This document shows, piece after piece, positions 25,045-33,989 of a DNA stretch of 58,087 bases. The stretch's first letter is position 1. Each line of letters starts with the position of its first letter. Below the pieces are notes generated by a model, which saw only the letters and a program-made list of their open reading frames with translations, was not told the origin of the DNA and ran no database searches. Source of the stretch: a virus; the IMG/VR virus record IMGVR_UViG_3300008629_000005, positions 1-58,087 of that record. One strand, given 5' to 3'. Made by a program: the position numbers and the translations under genes.

Positions 25045-26756
25045 TAAAATTCAAGGAAGTAAGATATAAGAATTTACTATCATCGGGAAACAAGTTTACA
25101 AAGATACTACTTGACTCTCATCAAACAACCCTAATCTTGGGTGAAAACGGTGCTGGTAAATCAACATTATTAGATGCATTATGTTATGCATTGTATGGCC
25201 GTGGGTTTCGAAATCTTAAGAAAGACCTTCTAATCAATTCAATCAATCAAAAAGAACTGCTCGTAGAGTTGGACTTTACTATTGGTAAGAAGGACTATAA
25301 ATTAGTCCGTGGCGCAAAACCAAATAAATTTGAAATTTGGTGTAATGACATTTTGATTAATCAAGATGCAAGTGTCAGGGATTACCAAGACCACCTAGAG
25401 AATAATATACTCAAAATGAGCTATCGTTCATTCACACAGGTGGCAATTCTAGGGTCAGCAAACTTCACTCCATTCATGCAATTAAAAGCAAAGGATAGAA
25501 GAAAGTTAGTGGAAGACCTTTTGGATATAACTATTTTTACAACTATGATGCTATTGTTGAGAAAACGAAAATCTAATCATGCATTAGACATTAAGGAAAA
25601 TCAACATGAGATTGCAATTCTTGAAGAAAGGATTAATGGTCTTAATTCACAAATCAATGCACTTCGTGAGAATAGAGATGAAAAGATTTCTAAATTTGAA
25701 GGCACTATTAATCAAACTCAAACTAACATTGACAACTTATTAGGAGAGGTTGATGAAAAGACGAAAGATGTGGTGGCGCAAACACGACTTATCAAGGATA
25801 AAGATGATACGGAAAATCGACTCAAACAAACGGTTGAGTTGGAGAAACAACTGGAGACAGCTCGAAATAAAGCAATTAAAGATATTGAATTCTATGAGAA
25901 CAACGACAACTGTCCCACATGCAAACAAGGATTAGATGAAAAACACAAGAAGAAACACATTGAGGAAAAAACTGCTAAGGCAAAGGAGATCAAGGAAGCG
26001 GTCGCAACTATTGACTCTCAAATTAGAGGACTTCATGACGAGCTCGAAAGAATCAGAAAAATCCAAGACACAATCGAAGGAATCCAAAAAGAAATTGGAT
26101 TAAAACAAACTGAAATTGTATCGAATCAAAAGTATATCAATAAACTACAAGGTGAAATCAAAGACCTTGAAGAAGAACAAGAAGGTAATACTGACGCACA
26201 CGAACAAGTTAATAAGGCCGAAGACGATTTATCTACACTGTTAAAGAAGAAGGAACACTTATCCGACCATGGTCATTATCTAGAAATTGCAACTCTCTTA
26301 TTAAGAGACCAAGGTGTTAAGGAAAAGATTATTAAACAGTATGTTCCTATTATGAATAAACTTATTAATAAGTATCTTGCACAATTAGAATTCTATGTTG
26401 GGTTCGAACTGGACGAATCGTTTGACGAGACAATCAAATCTAGATTTAGAGATGTATTTAAATATGAAAACTTCTCTCAAGGTGAGAAAATGAGAATTGA
26501 CCTTGCATTACTCTTCACATGGAGAGCAGTTGCAAGAATGAAGAACTCCGTGAATACAAATCTATTAGTATTAGACGAAGTGTTTGATAGTTCATTAGAC
26601 GCAGCTGGAACAGATGAATTTATGAAAATGCTAAATACCTTGACAGAAAACACAAATGCATTCATTATATCTCACAAAGGTGACATATTATATGATAAAT
26701 TTGAGAATGTTGTTAGGTTTGAGAAGTATAAAAACTTTAGTCGTATCGCAGATTAG
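25041..26756 (+). CDS. gp46: Recombination endonuclease subunit gp46 (Rad50/SbcC-like ATPase)
   Basis: 571 residues (T4: 560). Walker A GENGAGKST near residue 34; long coiled coil interrupted by the zinc hook CPTC near 291; ABC signature FSQGEKMRIDLALLF near 478; Walker B LLVLDEVFDSS near 508; His switch in FIISHKGD. ATP-driven clamp that works with gp47. Starts within the gp47 stop. A late box overlaps its final bases and serves the next gene. Confidence 0.96.
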   Translation: MIKFKEVRYKNLLSSGNKFTKILLDSHQTTLILGENGAGKSTLLDALCYALYGRGFRNLKKDLLINSINQKELLVELDFTIGKKDYKLVRGAKPNKFEIWCNDILINQDASVRDYQDHLENNILKMSYRSFTQVAILGSANFTPFMQLKAKDRRKLVEDLLDITIFTTMMLLLRKRKSNHALDIKENQHEIAILEERINGLNSQINALRENRDEKISKFEGTINQTQTNIDNLLGEVDEKTKDVVAQTRLIKDKDDTENRLKQTVELEKQLETARNKAIKDIEFYENNDNCPTCKQGLDEKHKKKHIEEKTAKAKEIKEAVATIDSQIRGLHDELERIRKIQDTIEGIQKEIGLKQTEIVSNQKYINKLQGEIKDLEEEQEGNTDAHEQVNKAEDDLSTLLKKKEHLSDHGHYLEIATLLLRDQGVKEKIIKQYVPIMNKLINKYLAQLEFYVGFELDESFDETIKSRFRDVFKYENFSQGEKMRIDLALLFTWRAVARMKNSVNTNLLVLDEVFDSSLDAAGTDEFMKMLNTLTENTNAFIISHKGDILYDKFENVVRFEKYKNFSRIAD

Positions 26757-26763
26757 ATAAATA
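26756..26763 (+). promoter_or_regulatory. Late promoter box (GATAAATA), leaderless start
   Basis: Box, GTATT, ATG at 26769. Matches the T4 extended late consensus through -1; overlaps the gp46 stop codon. Confidence 0.65.
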
Positions 26764-26768
26764 GTATT

Positions 26769-28271
26769 ATGTCAGAAACAATCCACAGACTTATAAAAGA
26801 AAGAAGAGAGAACTTATTATTAGAGGGTTCAGTATTAAAACTGGATTATGTCGTTGGGCATAAGTTTTATTATAAGGGTGGACTATCAAAACAAATTCAA
26901 GCATTTGGTCTAGAGTGGAAAGAGGGCACTGTAGTAGAAAAGGTAAACCCAGTTAAAAACCCAGCTGGAGTAGAAGACCGCGGTTCAGAATATGAAGCAT
27001 ATCTACGAGGGCCGAATGGTAAGATTTTACATATCAAAGCAGACACAACCAGTGTAGGAAGTTTCACTCATGTTAAAGAAAGTGGGTCACCACCAAGTGG
27101 GGCAGAATGGGAAGAATTAATTATTAAAGAATATAATGATTTAAATAAAACAGATACACACCCTAAAGTTATTGAAACCTACGAAAAATTTGGAACTCAA
27201 CACCATGACATAGCAAAGAAAGTTGCAAAAAGTTTTAATGGAAAAGTAGGTGGTAATCAATTAGTTCATACTGGTCAGGGTGGTTTATCTAAAAAATTAG
27301 GTAAACACTGGAAAAATGCTGGTGCATCTAATACTACACCAAAAACTGATATTGCAAACTCTAGCTTTTCCGAAAGAATTTCACTAAAGAAAGAAGGTGG
27401 TTCTAGATCAGCTACTCCTGAAAAGAAAGAAGCAATAGCAATAGTCAACGCTGCACTTGAATTAGCTGGAGAAGAGGATAAGACTTGGGCAAAATCTCTT
27501 GTTACCAATATGGGTAATAAAATGGAACACTTAATCTCTAAAGAGAATGCAAGTTCCTTAAAGGCAAGATATAAGGACGGTGACAGAGATGCAGCCACTC
27601 AAAATTGGAAGAAGGTAGACGATGCAAATAGAGAATTATCTCAAGAACTTACCGATATATTTGCAAAAGATAAAAAAATAGGTGGAACATTTGCAAGATG
27701 TGTTCTTTATGAAGCTTCTACTGGGGCTGCAAAGTTTGATGGTAGAGACAAACACCCAGCTGCAAACAGACTTGCAAAATTTAGTTTAAGTGGGAAAGTT
27801 GAATATCATGAAATGAAGAATCCTGATTCACCTGTTATAGCAAAAAATGCAGAAAGATTAAAACCGTATGTTTCATTTAAGAAAGGTGGTGGTGGTTCTG
27901 CAGCTTATTCTGCATTCCAACTTGCATTAAAAGATGAATATACACCAACAACTGCAACAAGTATTATATTAAGTGAATTAAATAATATAGACGGGTTTGC
28001 ACAGTTCCTAACAGAAGACATGTTAGAAGAAGGTGTATTTGATACTATAAAAAGAGCTGGAGATTGGGCAAAAGAAATGGGACAAAAGGCATGGAAAGCC
28101 TTTGAAAAGGCATTGAAGGCTGCAATGAAAAAGATATGGTCTTGGTTAAAGAAGATTGCTAGTATGGGTAGAAAATTTTTCAGGGAATTATTAAAGTTTT
28201 TTGGAATAGAAATTGACAATGTTAAAGATACACATGGTATAAGTAGTCCCGACTTCCACTTATTAGCTTAG
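26769..28271 (+). CDS. PD-(D/E)XK-nuclease-like late protein with cationic helical C-terminus
   Basis: 500 residues. In the first half, NTTPKTDIANS (Asp194) and RISLKKEGGS (Lys207/208) follow the spacing of the PD-(D/E)XK nuclease core seen in T4-like virion proteins; VLYEASTGAAKFDG and HPAANRLAKF belong to the same family pattern. Residues about 424-480 form strongly amphipathic, Lys/Trp-rich helices (AWKAFEKALKAAMKKIWSW region), unusual for a nuclease and resembling membrane-active peptides. Late, probably leaderless expression suggests a virion-packaged protein acting on DNA or membrane at injection. Function is inference. Confidence 0.55.
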   Translation: MSETIHRLIKERRENLLLEGSVLKLDYVVGHKFYYKGGLSKQIQAFGLEWKEGTVVEKVNPVKNPAGVEDRGSEYEAYLRGPNGKILHIKADTTSVGSFTHVKESGSPPSGAEWEELIIKEYNDLNKTDTHPKVIETYEKFGTQHHDIAKKVAKSFNGKVGGNQLVHTGQGGLSKKLGKHWKNAGASNTTPKTDIANSSFSERISLKKEGGSRSATPEKKEAIAIVNAALELAGEEDKTWAKSLVTNMGNKMEHLISKENASSLKARYKDGDRDAATQNWKKVDDANRELSQELTDIFAKDKKIGGTFARCVLYEASTGAAKFDGRDKHPAANRLAKFSLSGKVEYHEMKNPDSPVIAKNAERLKPYVSFKKGGGGSAAYSAFQLALKDEYTPTTATSIILSELNNIDGFAQFLTEDMLEEGVFDTIKRAGDWAKEMGQKAWKAFEKALKAAMKKIWSWLKKIASMGRKFFRELLKFFGIEIDNVKDTHGISSPDFHLLA

Positions 28272-28275
28272 AATT

Positions 28276-28890
28276 ATGCACAAATTGATAGAAGAAGCCT
28301 CTAAGGTCTTACGAGAACCCACAGACTTATTCGACTTTGAAAACCCACCCGAAGACCCCAAAGAGATAGAAAAGAACCTTGCTGAGGTAATGGGAAGGTT
28401 TGGTGGTCTAGGTTTGTCTGCAAATCAATTAGGATTGAAATACAGGTGTTTTGTAATGAGAACTGCAGATAAAGGGACTATGGCATTCTTTAATCCCGAA
28501 CTTACAAAAGTATCCCAAGAAACAGAGTTACTTAAAGAAGGCTGCCTTTCTTTCCCCGATATATACTTAATGATAAAGCGAGCAAAAGTTATTGAGTTTG
28601 ACTTTATAGATTCTGATGGAGAGAAACATACATTACAATTAGACGGCATTGGTGCAAGATGTGTTCAACATGAAATAGACCATTTGAATGGTATCATATT
28701 TTTACAAAGAGCATCTCAATTCAAGATAGAAAGAGCATTAAAAGCCAGACCAAAAGAGAGAAGAAAACGATTAGATTATGAGCGAAGAATGGAAATTGCT
28801 AGACAACTCCAAAGTGTTCAATCACAAAGTGATTCCGATACTAACGAAGGAAGAGTGTCAGAGCCTGATACGATGGCACAACAGTCATAG
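28276..28890 (+). CDS. def: Peptide deformylase
   Basis: 204 residues. All three deformylase motifs are present: GLGLSANQLG near residues 44-53, EGCLSFP near 88 with the metal Cys, and HEIDH at 132-136 with the two metal His. It removes the formyl group from nascent proteins; phage forms probably speed processing of viral proteins. The last 35 residues are hydrophilic, lie outside the catalytic fold and overlap the next gene by 113 bp. Starts four bases after the previous gene. Confidence 0.93.
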   Translation: MHKLIEEASKVLREPTDLFDFENPPEDPKEIEKNLAEVMGRFGGLGLSANQLGLKYRCFVMRTADKGTMAFFNPELTKVSQETELLKEGCLSFPDIYLMIKRAKVIEFDFIDSDGEKHTLQLDGIGARCVQHEIDHLNGIIFLQRASQFKIERALKARPKERRKRLDYERRMEIARQLQSVQSQSDSDTNEGRVSEPDTMAQQS

Positions 28891-29545
28891 GCATTTAGAA
28901 ACCGTAGGGTCTGATACAGACTACCAAGGTATCAGAAAATTACATATTAATAATGAGTATGTCCGTTCGCTATTTCAAAAGGTCGAAAATACTTGTATAG
29001 GTGAAATCTATAAAGCGACTGGTAAACCATTTTACACTGAAATGTCTACTATATGTAGATGGTGGAATGGTGGATATCAAGACCCACATTTAGATACTTA
29101 TTCAAATCAAGAACAAGACATAGACCCTAATATAGAACAGAGAGTTGAGAGTGGTGAAGAGCAACCTTCAAGGGAATGGACTTGTATTCTATATTTAAAT
29201 GACCAATACACAGGTGGTGAAACCTATTTTCCACCGTCTGATTACTATCCATTTGGCCACCAAATCGAAAAGGAAGTTGGTGACGGTCTAATTTTCCAAG
29301 GAATATATCATGCTCATGGTGTATTTAAAGTAAGAAGAACTGAAAGACATACCATTGCATTGTGGTTTACAGAAGACCTAGGTAAAGCAATGACCCAAAG
29401 ACCAGTCAGTGACCTCGGTTTTAATGAAAACACCATAAAACCCGAACTTCAATACACTTTAGACGATATAATATTCGAAGGAAAAGACCCTACCCGAGAC
29501 CCACGCTCGTGGGCAGAATGGAAGAAAATCTCTAAAAACTCCTAA
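28778..29545 (+). CDS. Prolyl-4-hydroxylase-like 2OG-Fe(II) oxygenase
   Basis: 255 residues. Ligands visible: DPHLDTYS (His, Asp; about residue 108), GGETYFPPSDYYPF strand pair, and GLIFQGIYHAHGVFKV with the distal His, then RTERHTIALWF with the 2OG Arg. The start at 28778 is required to keep the conserved VFNHKVIPILTKEECQSLI N-terminus, so the gene truly overlaps the deformylase by 113 bp in another frame. Substrate unknown. Followed by a tRNA transcription unit. Confidence 0.8.
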   Translation: MSEEWKLLDNSKVFNHKVIPILTKEECQSLIRWHNSHRHLETVGSDTDYQGIRKLHINNEYVRSLFQKVENTCIGEIYKATGKPFYTEMSTICRWWNGGYQDPHLDTYSNQEQDIDPNIEQRVESGEEQPSREWTCILYLNDQYTGGETYFPPSDYYPFGHQIEKEVGDGLIFQGIYHAHGVFKVRRTERHTIALWFTEDLGKAMTQRPVSDLGFNENTIKPELQYTLDDIIFEGKDPTRDPRSWAEWKKISKNS

Positions 29546-29564
29546 AACCCAGTAAACACGGGCC

Positions 29565-29594
29565 TTGACAATGCCTTCAGCTTTTTGATATAAT
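29565..29594 (+). promoter_or_regulatory. Sigma-70-type promoter of tRNA-Asp
   Basis: TTGACA, 18-bp spacer, TATAAT; first of four promoters sharing the core CCTTGACAATG. The tRNA begins 22 bp after the -10 box. Confidence 0.8.
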
Positions 29595-29616
29595 GGTTGT
29601 ATGAATTGGAAAAATC

Positions 29617-29691
29617 GGTCTGTTAGTATATCGGTAAGTATGCCACCCTGTCACGGTGGAGAGAAGGGTTCGATTCCCTTACAGACCGCCA
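29617..29691 (+). tRNA. tRNA-Asp (anticodon GTC)
   Basis: Full cloverleaf: acceptor stem GGTCTGT/ACAGACC, D-stem GTAT/GTAT with a G-U pair at each end, anticodon stem CCACC/GGTGG enclosing CTGTCAC with GTC anticodon, T-stem AAGGG/CCCTT with TTCGATT loop, discriminator G and encoded CCA. 75 nt. Encoded CCA and its own promoter suggest a functional tRNA that supplements host Asp decoding. Confidence 0.95.
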
Positions 29692-29709
29692 ATCCCTATA
29701 AATCAGGCC

Positions 29710-29739
29710 TTGACAATGCCCCTCGCTTTTTGAGATAAT
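29710..29739 (+). promoter_or_regulatory. Sigma-70-type promoter, leaderless start of the VWA gene
   Basis: TTGACA, 18-bp spacer, GATAAT; ATG follows the -10 by six bases. Shares the CCTTGACAATGCC core with 29563 and 32620. Confidence 0.78.
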
Positions 29740-29745
29740 GTATAC

Positions 29746-32163
29746 ATGAGTGAGAAATTAAAGAACCAAAAAGACAATCTTGCCAAATTAATGGCGTCTG
29801 AAAATCTCACTATAGTGCATAGGAAAACTCCTACTGCATATTTTGATTTAAAGAATAGATTACTTTGTTGTCCTATATTTAAGGACGACATTTCTTCCGA
29901 ACTCTATGACCTTTTCATGGGTCATGAAGTTGGTCATGCATTATGGACTCCATATGAGGGTGTTCACTCTGCAGTGACTAAGAACAAAACACTTAAAGGA
30001 TATCTTAATGTTATAGAAGATGTTAGGATTGAAAAAAATATTAGAAACAAATACCAAGGATTGAGAAAATCATTCTACACTGCTTATAATGAGTTAATGG
30101 GAATGGACTTTTTTGGTGTTAAAGATAGAGACCTTAATAAAGATTTATCATTGATTGATAAAATTAACCTTATCACTAAATGTGGTTCTAGAATTCAAAT
30201 CAAACTTTCAAAAGAAGAACAAGTCTTTTTAGACTGGGCCGAAAGGTGTGAGTCTTGGGACGAAGTTGAAGAATGTGCTACTGCAATTTATGAGTGGTCT
30301 AAGACTAATGAAACAAGAACTGAAGCTGACGAAAAGTTAGTTCCACAAATGTTTGATGTTGGTGACGAAGAAGACGAAGATGAAGACGGTGAAGACATGG
30401 AAGAGATTTCATGGGGTGAATCCGAAACTTCCGAAGAAGAAGGTGACGGTGCCAAAGGTGACCAAGGTGAAGAGTCAGACGAAGATGAAGACTCTCTTCC
30501 TGATGTAGAGGAAGAAGAAGCTCCTAGTGAAGGTGGTGAAGAATCTGAAAGTGAAGAAGGTGAGTCAGACGAAGACGGTGAAAATCAAGGTGCTGGTAAA
30601 AAAACTACTGGTGGTAAATCTAATGACATGCCTGAAAGACCCGAAGATTATGATGATGAAGATGGTGCAAGGGAGTCTATTACAGAACACGCTGCACACA
30701 ACAACGAAGAGCAGTTCATTTCAGATACTAACATAATCAGAACTCAAATCGATTTAAAGAATAAAGGGTTCAATGAACATGCTGATAAAACTATCATTCC
30801 TTACAAAACTTTCATTAATGATTTTAGAAACTTTTTTAATGACGGTAAATATGAAGACGGTAGTGACCTTAACAAATTTATGGTTGCAAAATTTCCACAA
30901 CAAGCATTGAGAGCTATGCACTCAATGAAAAAAATGGAAAGAAAAAATAAAGCCATTGTTAACCACATGGCAAAAGAATTTGAAATGAGACAATCTGCAA
31001 TGTTGTCAAAACATGCATTCACTGGTAAGACTGGTAAATTAGATATGAACAGACTTGCCAAGTATCAGATTGTTGAAGATGTATTTAAGAGAGTGACTTA
31101 CATGCCAGAAGGTGAAAACCATGGTGTGAATATCATGATTGACTGGAGTGGTTCAATTTATAAGGAAGTAAGAGACCTTTTAGAACAATCAATTATCCTT
31201 ACCATGTTCTGTAGAAAAGTTGGTATCCCTCATAGAGTTTACTTATTTTCTGATAGATTTAATGATAGCTGGGGTAGTGACGGTAACCTAATCGAAATCT
31301 TCTCTAATGAAATGAACACCAAGGATTATAGAGAAGCATTCAAATATGTCATGAACATTTGGAACTGTTACTTTGGTGAATCAGTTACTAGGTGGGGCAG
31401 ACATTTTCAAAAGAACCTTGCGGTTTGGAATGAATGGTTCAGTGGTTGTGAATATGTTGACGGCTCTCAAGGTGGATACATTGACCTTCCTGATGAGTAT
31501 TATCCTCAAAGATACGGACTAGGTGGAACTCCACTGGATACTACTTTGGTTGCATTGAGAAAAATCCTTCCCGAGTTTAACAAAAGATATGCAGTTGAGA
31601 AATCAATCTTAACAGTAATCACTGATGGGTATTCTCACAGTGCAAACATTCTTAGACATAGTGATGAAGAGACCAAAGAAATTAAAGAACAAAGTGAAGG
31701 TGAGAGCTGGAACTACAAAAAAGAAAGAGAATTAATCGACCCGATTAGTGGAAGAGTTTATCCTTACGAAGGAAGAAGTGGTGGACAGTATTTTAGAAAA
31801 ACCCAAAATCTTTTACACTGGTTATCAGAAGAGACTGGGGTTATAGTTACTGGATACTTTGTTTGTGGAAGAAAGAGCGATATGTCTCAACTTCTCTACG
31901 AAGTTCAAAGTGATGTTGGTTGGTTGGATTATACTACTGAATGGAAAAAAGCTAGAAAAGAAGGAGCAGTCTACAAAGTTCATGGCTACAATAAATTATT
32001 CTTGACAGCGAGTTCAGCGATTGGAACTGACGGTGAAGAGACTTTGGACGATGAATTAATCGGTGCAAAGAAAGCAACACTGACTGCAAGATTTAAAAAG
32101 AACCAAAATGCAAAATCAACATCTAGGTTCTTAACTAATGAATTCATAAAGGAGATAGCATAA
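29746..32163 (+). CDS. CobT-like VWA-domain protein with HExxH metalloprotease motif
   Basis: 805 residues. HEVGH at 60-64 in GHEVGHALWTPYEG is a zinc-protease-type motif, as in marine-phage 'peptidase' homologues. Residues about 200-300 are an acidic low-complexity linker. The C-terminal domain is VWA: MIDAS DWSGS at 466-470, a mid Thr (GGTPLDTTLVAL) and TVITDGYSH. This is the arrangement of CobT-type partners of MoxR/CobS ATPases, and such an ATPase follows at 32681. The pair probably remodels or inserts metal into a target; vitamin B12 synthesis as such is not implied. Probably leaderless. Confidence 0.75.
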   Translation: MSEKLKNQKDNLAKLMASENLTIVHRKTPTAYFDLKNRLLCCPIFKDDISSELYDLFMGHEVGHALWTPYEGVHSAVTKNKTLKGYLNVIEDVRIEKNIRNKYQGLRKSFYTAYNELMGMDFFGVKDRDLNKDLSLIDKINLITKCGSRIQIKLSKEEQVFLDWAERCESWDEVEECATAIYEWSKTNETRTEADEKLVPQMFDVGDEEDEDEDGEDMEEISWGESETSEEEGDGAKGDQGEESDEDEDSLPDVEEEEAPSEGGEESESEEGESDEDGENQGAGKKTTGGKSNDMPERPEDYDDEDGARESITEHAAHNNEEQFISDTNIIRTQIDLKNKGFNEHADKTIIPYKTFINDFRNFFNDGKYEDGSDLNKFMVAKFPQQALRAMHSMKKMERKNKAIVNHMAKEFEMRQSAMLSKHAFTGKTGKLDMNRLAKYQIVEDVFKRVTYMPEGENHGVNIMIDWSGSIYKEVRDLLEQSIILTMFCRKVGIPHRVYLFSDRFNDSWGSDGNLIEIFSNEMNTKDYREAFKYVMNIWNCYFGESVTRWGRHFQKNLAVWNEWFSGCEYVDGSQGGYIDLPDEYYPQRYGLGGTPLDTTLVALRKILPEFNKRYAVEKSILTVITDGYSHSANILRHSDEETKEIKEQSEGESWNYKKERELIDPISGRVYPYEGRSGGQYFRKTQNLLHWLSEETGVIVTGYFVCGRKSDMSQLLYEVQSDVGWLDYTTEWKKARKEGAVYKVHGYNKLFLTASSAIGTDGEETLDDELIGAKKATLTARFKKNQNAKSTSRFLTNEFIKEIA

Positions 32164-32364
32164 ATGGATGAAACAATAAATGTTGACGGCATAGAATTCG
32201 AACCGTCTGAATATTTTGATACACTCGATACGATAAGAGAAATGGGTGTGATGAATATGTATGCAGCCCCCAAGTGGTTGAGAGACAACATGGGATTAAG
32301 TAGAGAACAATCGAACCTCGTGTTCATTAAATGGACGGAGACATATAAAAATGCCACATCTTAA
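32164..32364 (+). CDS. Small protein between VWA and AAA+ genes
   Basis: 66 residues, starting directly after the VWA gene stop and overlapping the next gene by 14 bp. Acidic N-terminus, helical C-terminus (MYAAPKWLRDNMGLSREQSN region). No motif recognised. Position suggests an adaptor or co-factor of the CobT/CobS-like pair, by context only. Confidence 0.7.
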   Translation: MDETINVDGIEFEPSEYFDTLDTIREMGVMNMYAAPKWLRDNMGLSREQSNLVFIKWTETYKNATS

Positions 32365-32617
32365 AGTAGACCCAGCATATTACCATACGGTAAATCCTGA
32401 TTACAGTAAGTTTGCTGACGCAGTTATGGATGTAGGGCCAAGTCCTTGTGTATTCCATAAGTGTCCACAATACGATAATTGTAAAGAAAAAGAAGTAGAA
32501 TGTTTTGCATTTAGAACATGGGTCAATAATGGTGAGAAATATTTGACCGAAAAGAGTGCAAAAGGTGAGATTAAATGTATCAAAAAGATGGGAACATATC
32601 TTGAACCTATTAAATAA
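32351..32617 (+). CDS. Cysteine-containing conserved phage protein
   Basis: 88 residues. A compact cluster of Cys (PCVFHKCPQYDNC, then VECFAF) near residues 32-52 could bind a metal or Fe-S centre; the same CP-Y--C---C pattern occurs in small conserved proteins of marine T4-like phages. Overlaps the upstream gene by 14 bp. Function unknown. A new promoter follows. Confidence 0.7.
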   Translation: MPHLKVDPAYYHTVNPDYSKFADAVMDVGPSPCVFHKCPQYDNCKEKEVECFAFRTWVNNGEKYLTEKSAKGEIKCIKKMGTYLEPIK

Positions 32618-32621
32618 GGCC

Positions 32622-32651
32622 TTGACAATGCCTCTCGCTTTTTGATAAAAT
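32622..32651 (+). promoter_or_regulatory. Sigma-70-type promoter of the AAA+ gene
   Basis: TTGACA, 18-bp spacer, TAAAAT, in the CCTTGACAATG family. Unlike its relatives it leaves a leader of about 23 nt with AAGGAG before the ATG. Confidence 0.72.
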
Positions 32652-32680
32652 GTATATATGATGAGAAATAAGGAGACAAA

Positions 32681-33934
32681 ATGACAGATTCGACAGAAAT
32701 TAACGGAAATAAGTTCACCTACACTCCCGATAGGACGGAGTTTTTAGACGAACTGGTTTCTAAATTTGGTTCACAGACCAGTTTTACTAGGGCTGAAATC
32801 AAAGAAGCTATGGGTGGATATTTCCCTTCATGGTTGAAAGATAACAAATTTGGGTTCAAAGAGGAACAGAGTTCTGGCCCTCTTCTTTATAATATTACCC
32901 AAGTTATCGAGGGTTATAACGGTGGTTATTCTCACGGTGGTGAGACACCAGTTAAAGTTGTCCCAGTAAGGGCAACAGCAGACCCCATGAACATGCCAGT
33001 TGCTGCTGCAACTGAAAGTGTTAATCTTCTTGATGAGAATGTGAAAATCATTCCCGAGAAAATGGTTAACTATGTTCCATTTGGTCATTTCAAAGATGTG
33101 AAAAACATCATTAAATCTAAAATCTTTTTCCCAGTTTTTGTAACTGGTTTGAGTGGTAACGGTAAAACCTTAATGGTTGAACAAGTTTGTGCCCAATTAA
33201 AAAGAGAGCTTTACAGAGTCAACATTACGATTGAGACTGACGAAGATGATTTAATGGGTGGACATTCACTGGTCAATGGAAACATTGTCTTTAGAGAAGG
33301 CCCAGTTATCAAAGCAATGAGGAAAGGAGCTGTCCTTCTTCTTGACGAAGTTGACTTGGGTTCAAACAAATTAATGTGCTTACAATCAGTTCTTGAAGGT
33401 AAAGGTTACCTAATCAAGAAAACTGGTGAGTGGGTGAGTCCTAAAGCTGGTTTCACTATCCTTGCTACTGCAAACACTAAAGGACAAGGTTCCGAAGATG
33501 GAAAGTTCATTGGAACTCAAATCATGAATGAAGCCATGTTGGAAAGGTTTGCAATCACAATGGGTCAAGAATATCCACCAGTGAAAACTGAAAGAACCAT
33601 TCTTAAAAAAGAAATGGCTCTGACTGGTGAAGTTGATGATGAGTTTTGTGAGAAGCTTGTTGACTGGGCTGACATAATCAGAAAAACATACTACGAAGGT
33701 GGTATTGATGATGTTGTCACCACTAGAAGACTGGTTCACATAGTGAATGCATTTAGAATGTTTAACGACAAAATCAAATCAATCACCATGTGTATCTCAA
33801 GGTTCGATGAGGAAACAAGGGCTTCAATCCTTGACCTCTACACTAAGGTTGACGCTGGTGTTGACCTTAATGCTGAAGTCGAAGAAGACACGGTCATTGA
33901 AGATGACATCTTAGACTCAGACACCGACTACTAA
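32681..33934 (+). CDS. MoxR/CobS-like AAA+ ATPase
   Basis: 417 residues. Walker A GLSGNGKT near 158, Walker B VLLLDEVDLGS near 220, sensor ILATANTKG near 263, then an Arg-rich TTRRLVH segment. The N-terminal 100 residues include a helix-turn-like recognition region. It is the type often labelled CobS in cyanophages. ATPase partner for the VWA protein two genes upstream; the pair likely forms a chaperone or chelatase-like machine. Acidic C-terminus. Confidence 0.85.
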   Translation: MTDSTEINGNKFTYTPDRTEFLDELVSKFGSQTSFTRAEIKEAMGGYFPSWLKDNKFGFKEEQSSGPLLYNITQVIEGYNGGYSHGGETPVKVVPVRATADPMNMPVAAATESVNLLDENVKIIPEKMVNYVPFGHFKDVKNIIKSKIFFPVFVTGLSGNGKTLMVEQVCAQLKRELYRVNITIETDEDDLMGGHSLVNGNIVFREGPVIKAMRKGAVLLLDEVDLGSNKLMCLQSVLEGKGYLIKKTGEWVSPKAGFTILATANTKGQGSEDGKFIGTQIMNEAMLERFAITMGQEYPPVKTERTILKKEMALTGEVDDEFCEKLVDWADIIRKTYYEGGIDDVVTTRRLVHIVNAFRMFNDKIKSITMCISRFDEETRASILDLYTKVDAGVDLNAEVEEDTVIEDDILDSDTDY

Positions 33935-33953
33935 GAAATCTACAAAAACCCTA

Positions 33954-33982
33954 TTGTCAGGAAAGATAAGATAGAGTATAAT
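33954..33982 (+). promoter_or_regulatory. Sigma-70-type promoter before the DUF3310-like gene and clamp
   Basis: TTGTCA, 17-bp spacer, TATAAT. Predicted +1 is 33989-33990, coinciding with the ATG at 33990. Confidence 0.65.
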
Positions 33983-33989
33983 GGTAACA

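Noticed and set aside
29746-33934. Cobalamin biosynthesis by the CobS/CobT-like pair
   Set aside because: No other B12 genes are present, and the MoxR/VWA architecture is shared by many non-B12 machines; only the structural class is claimed.
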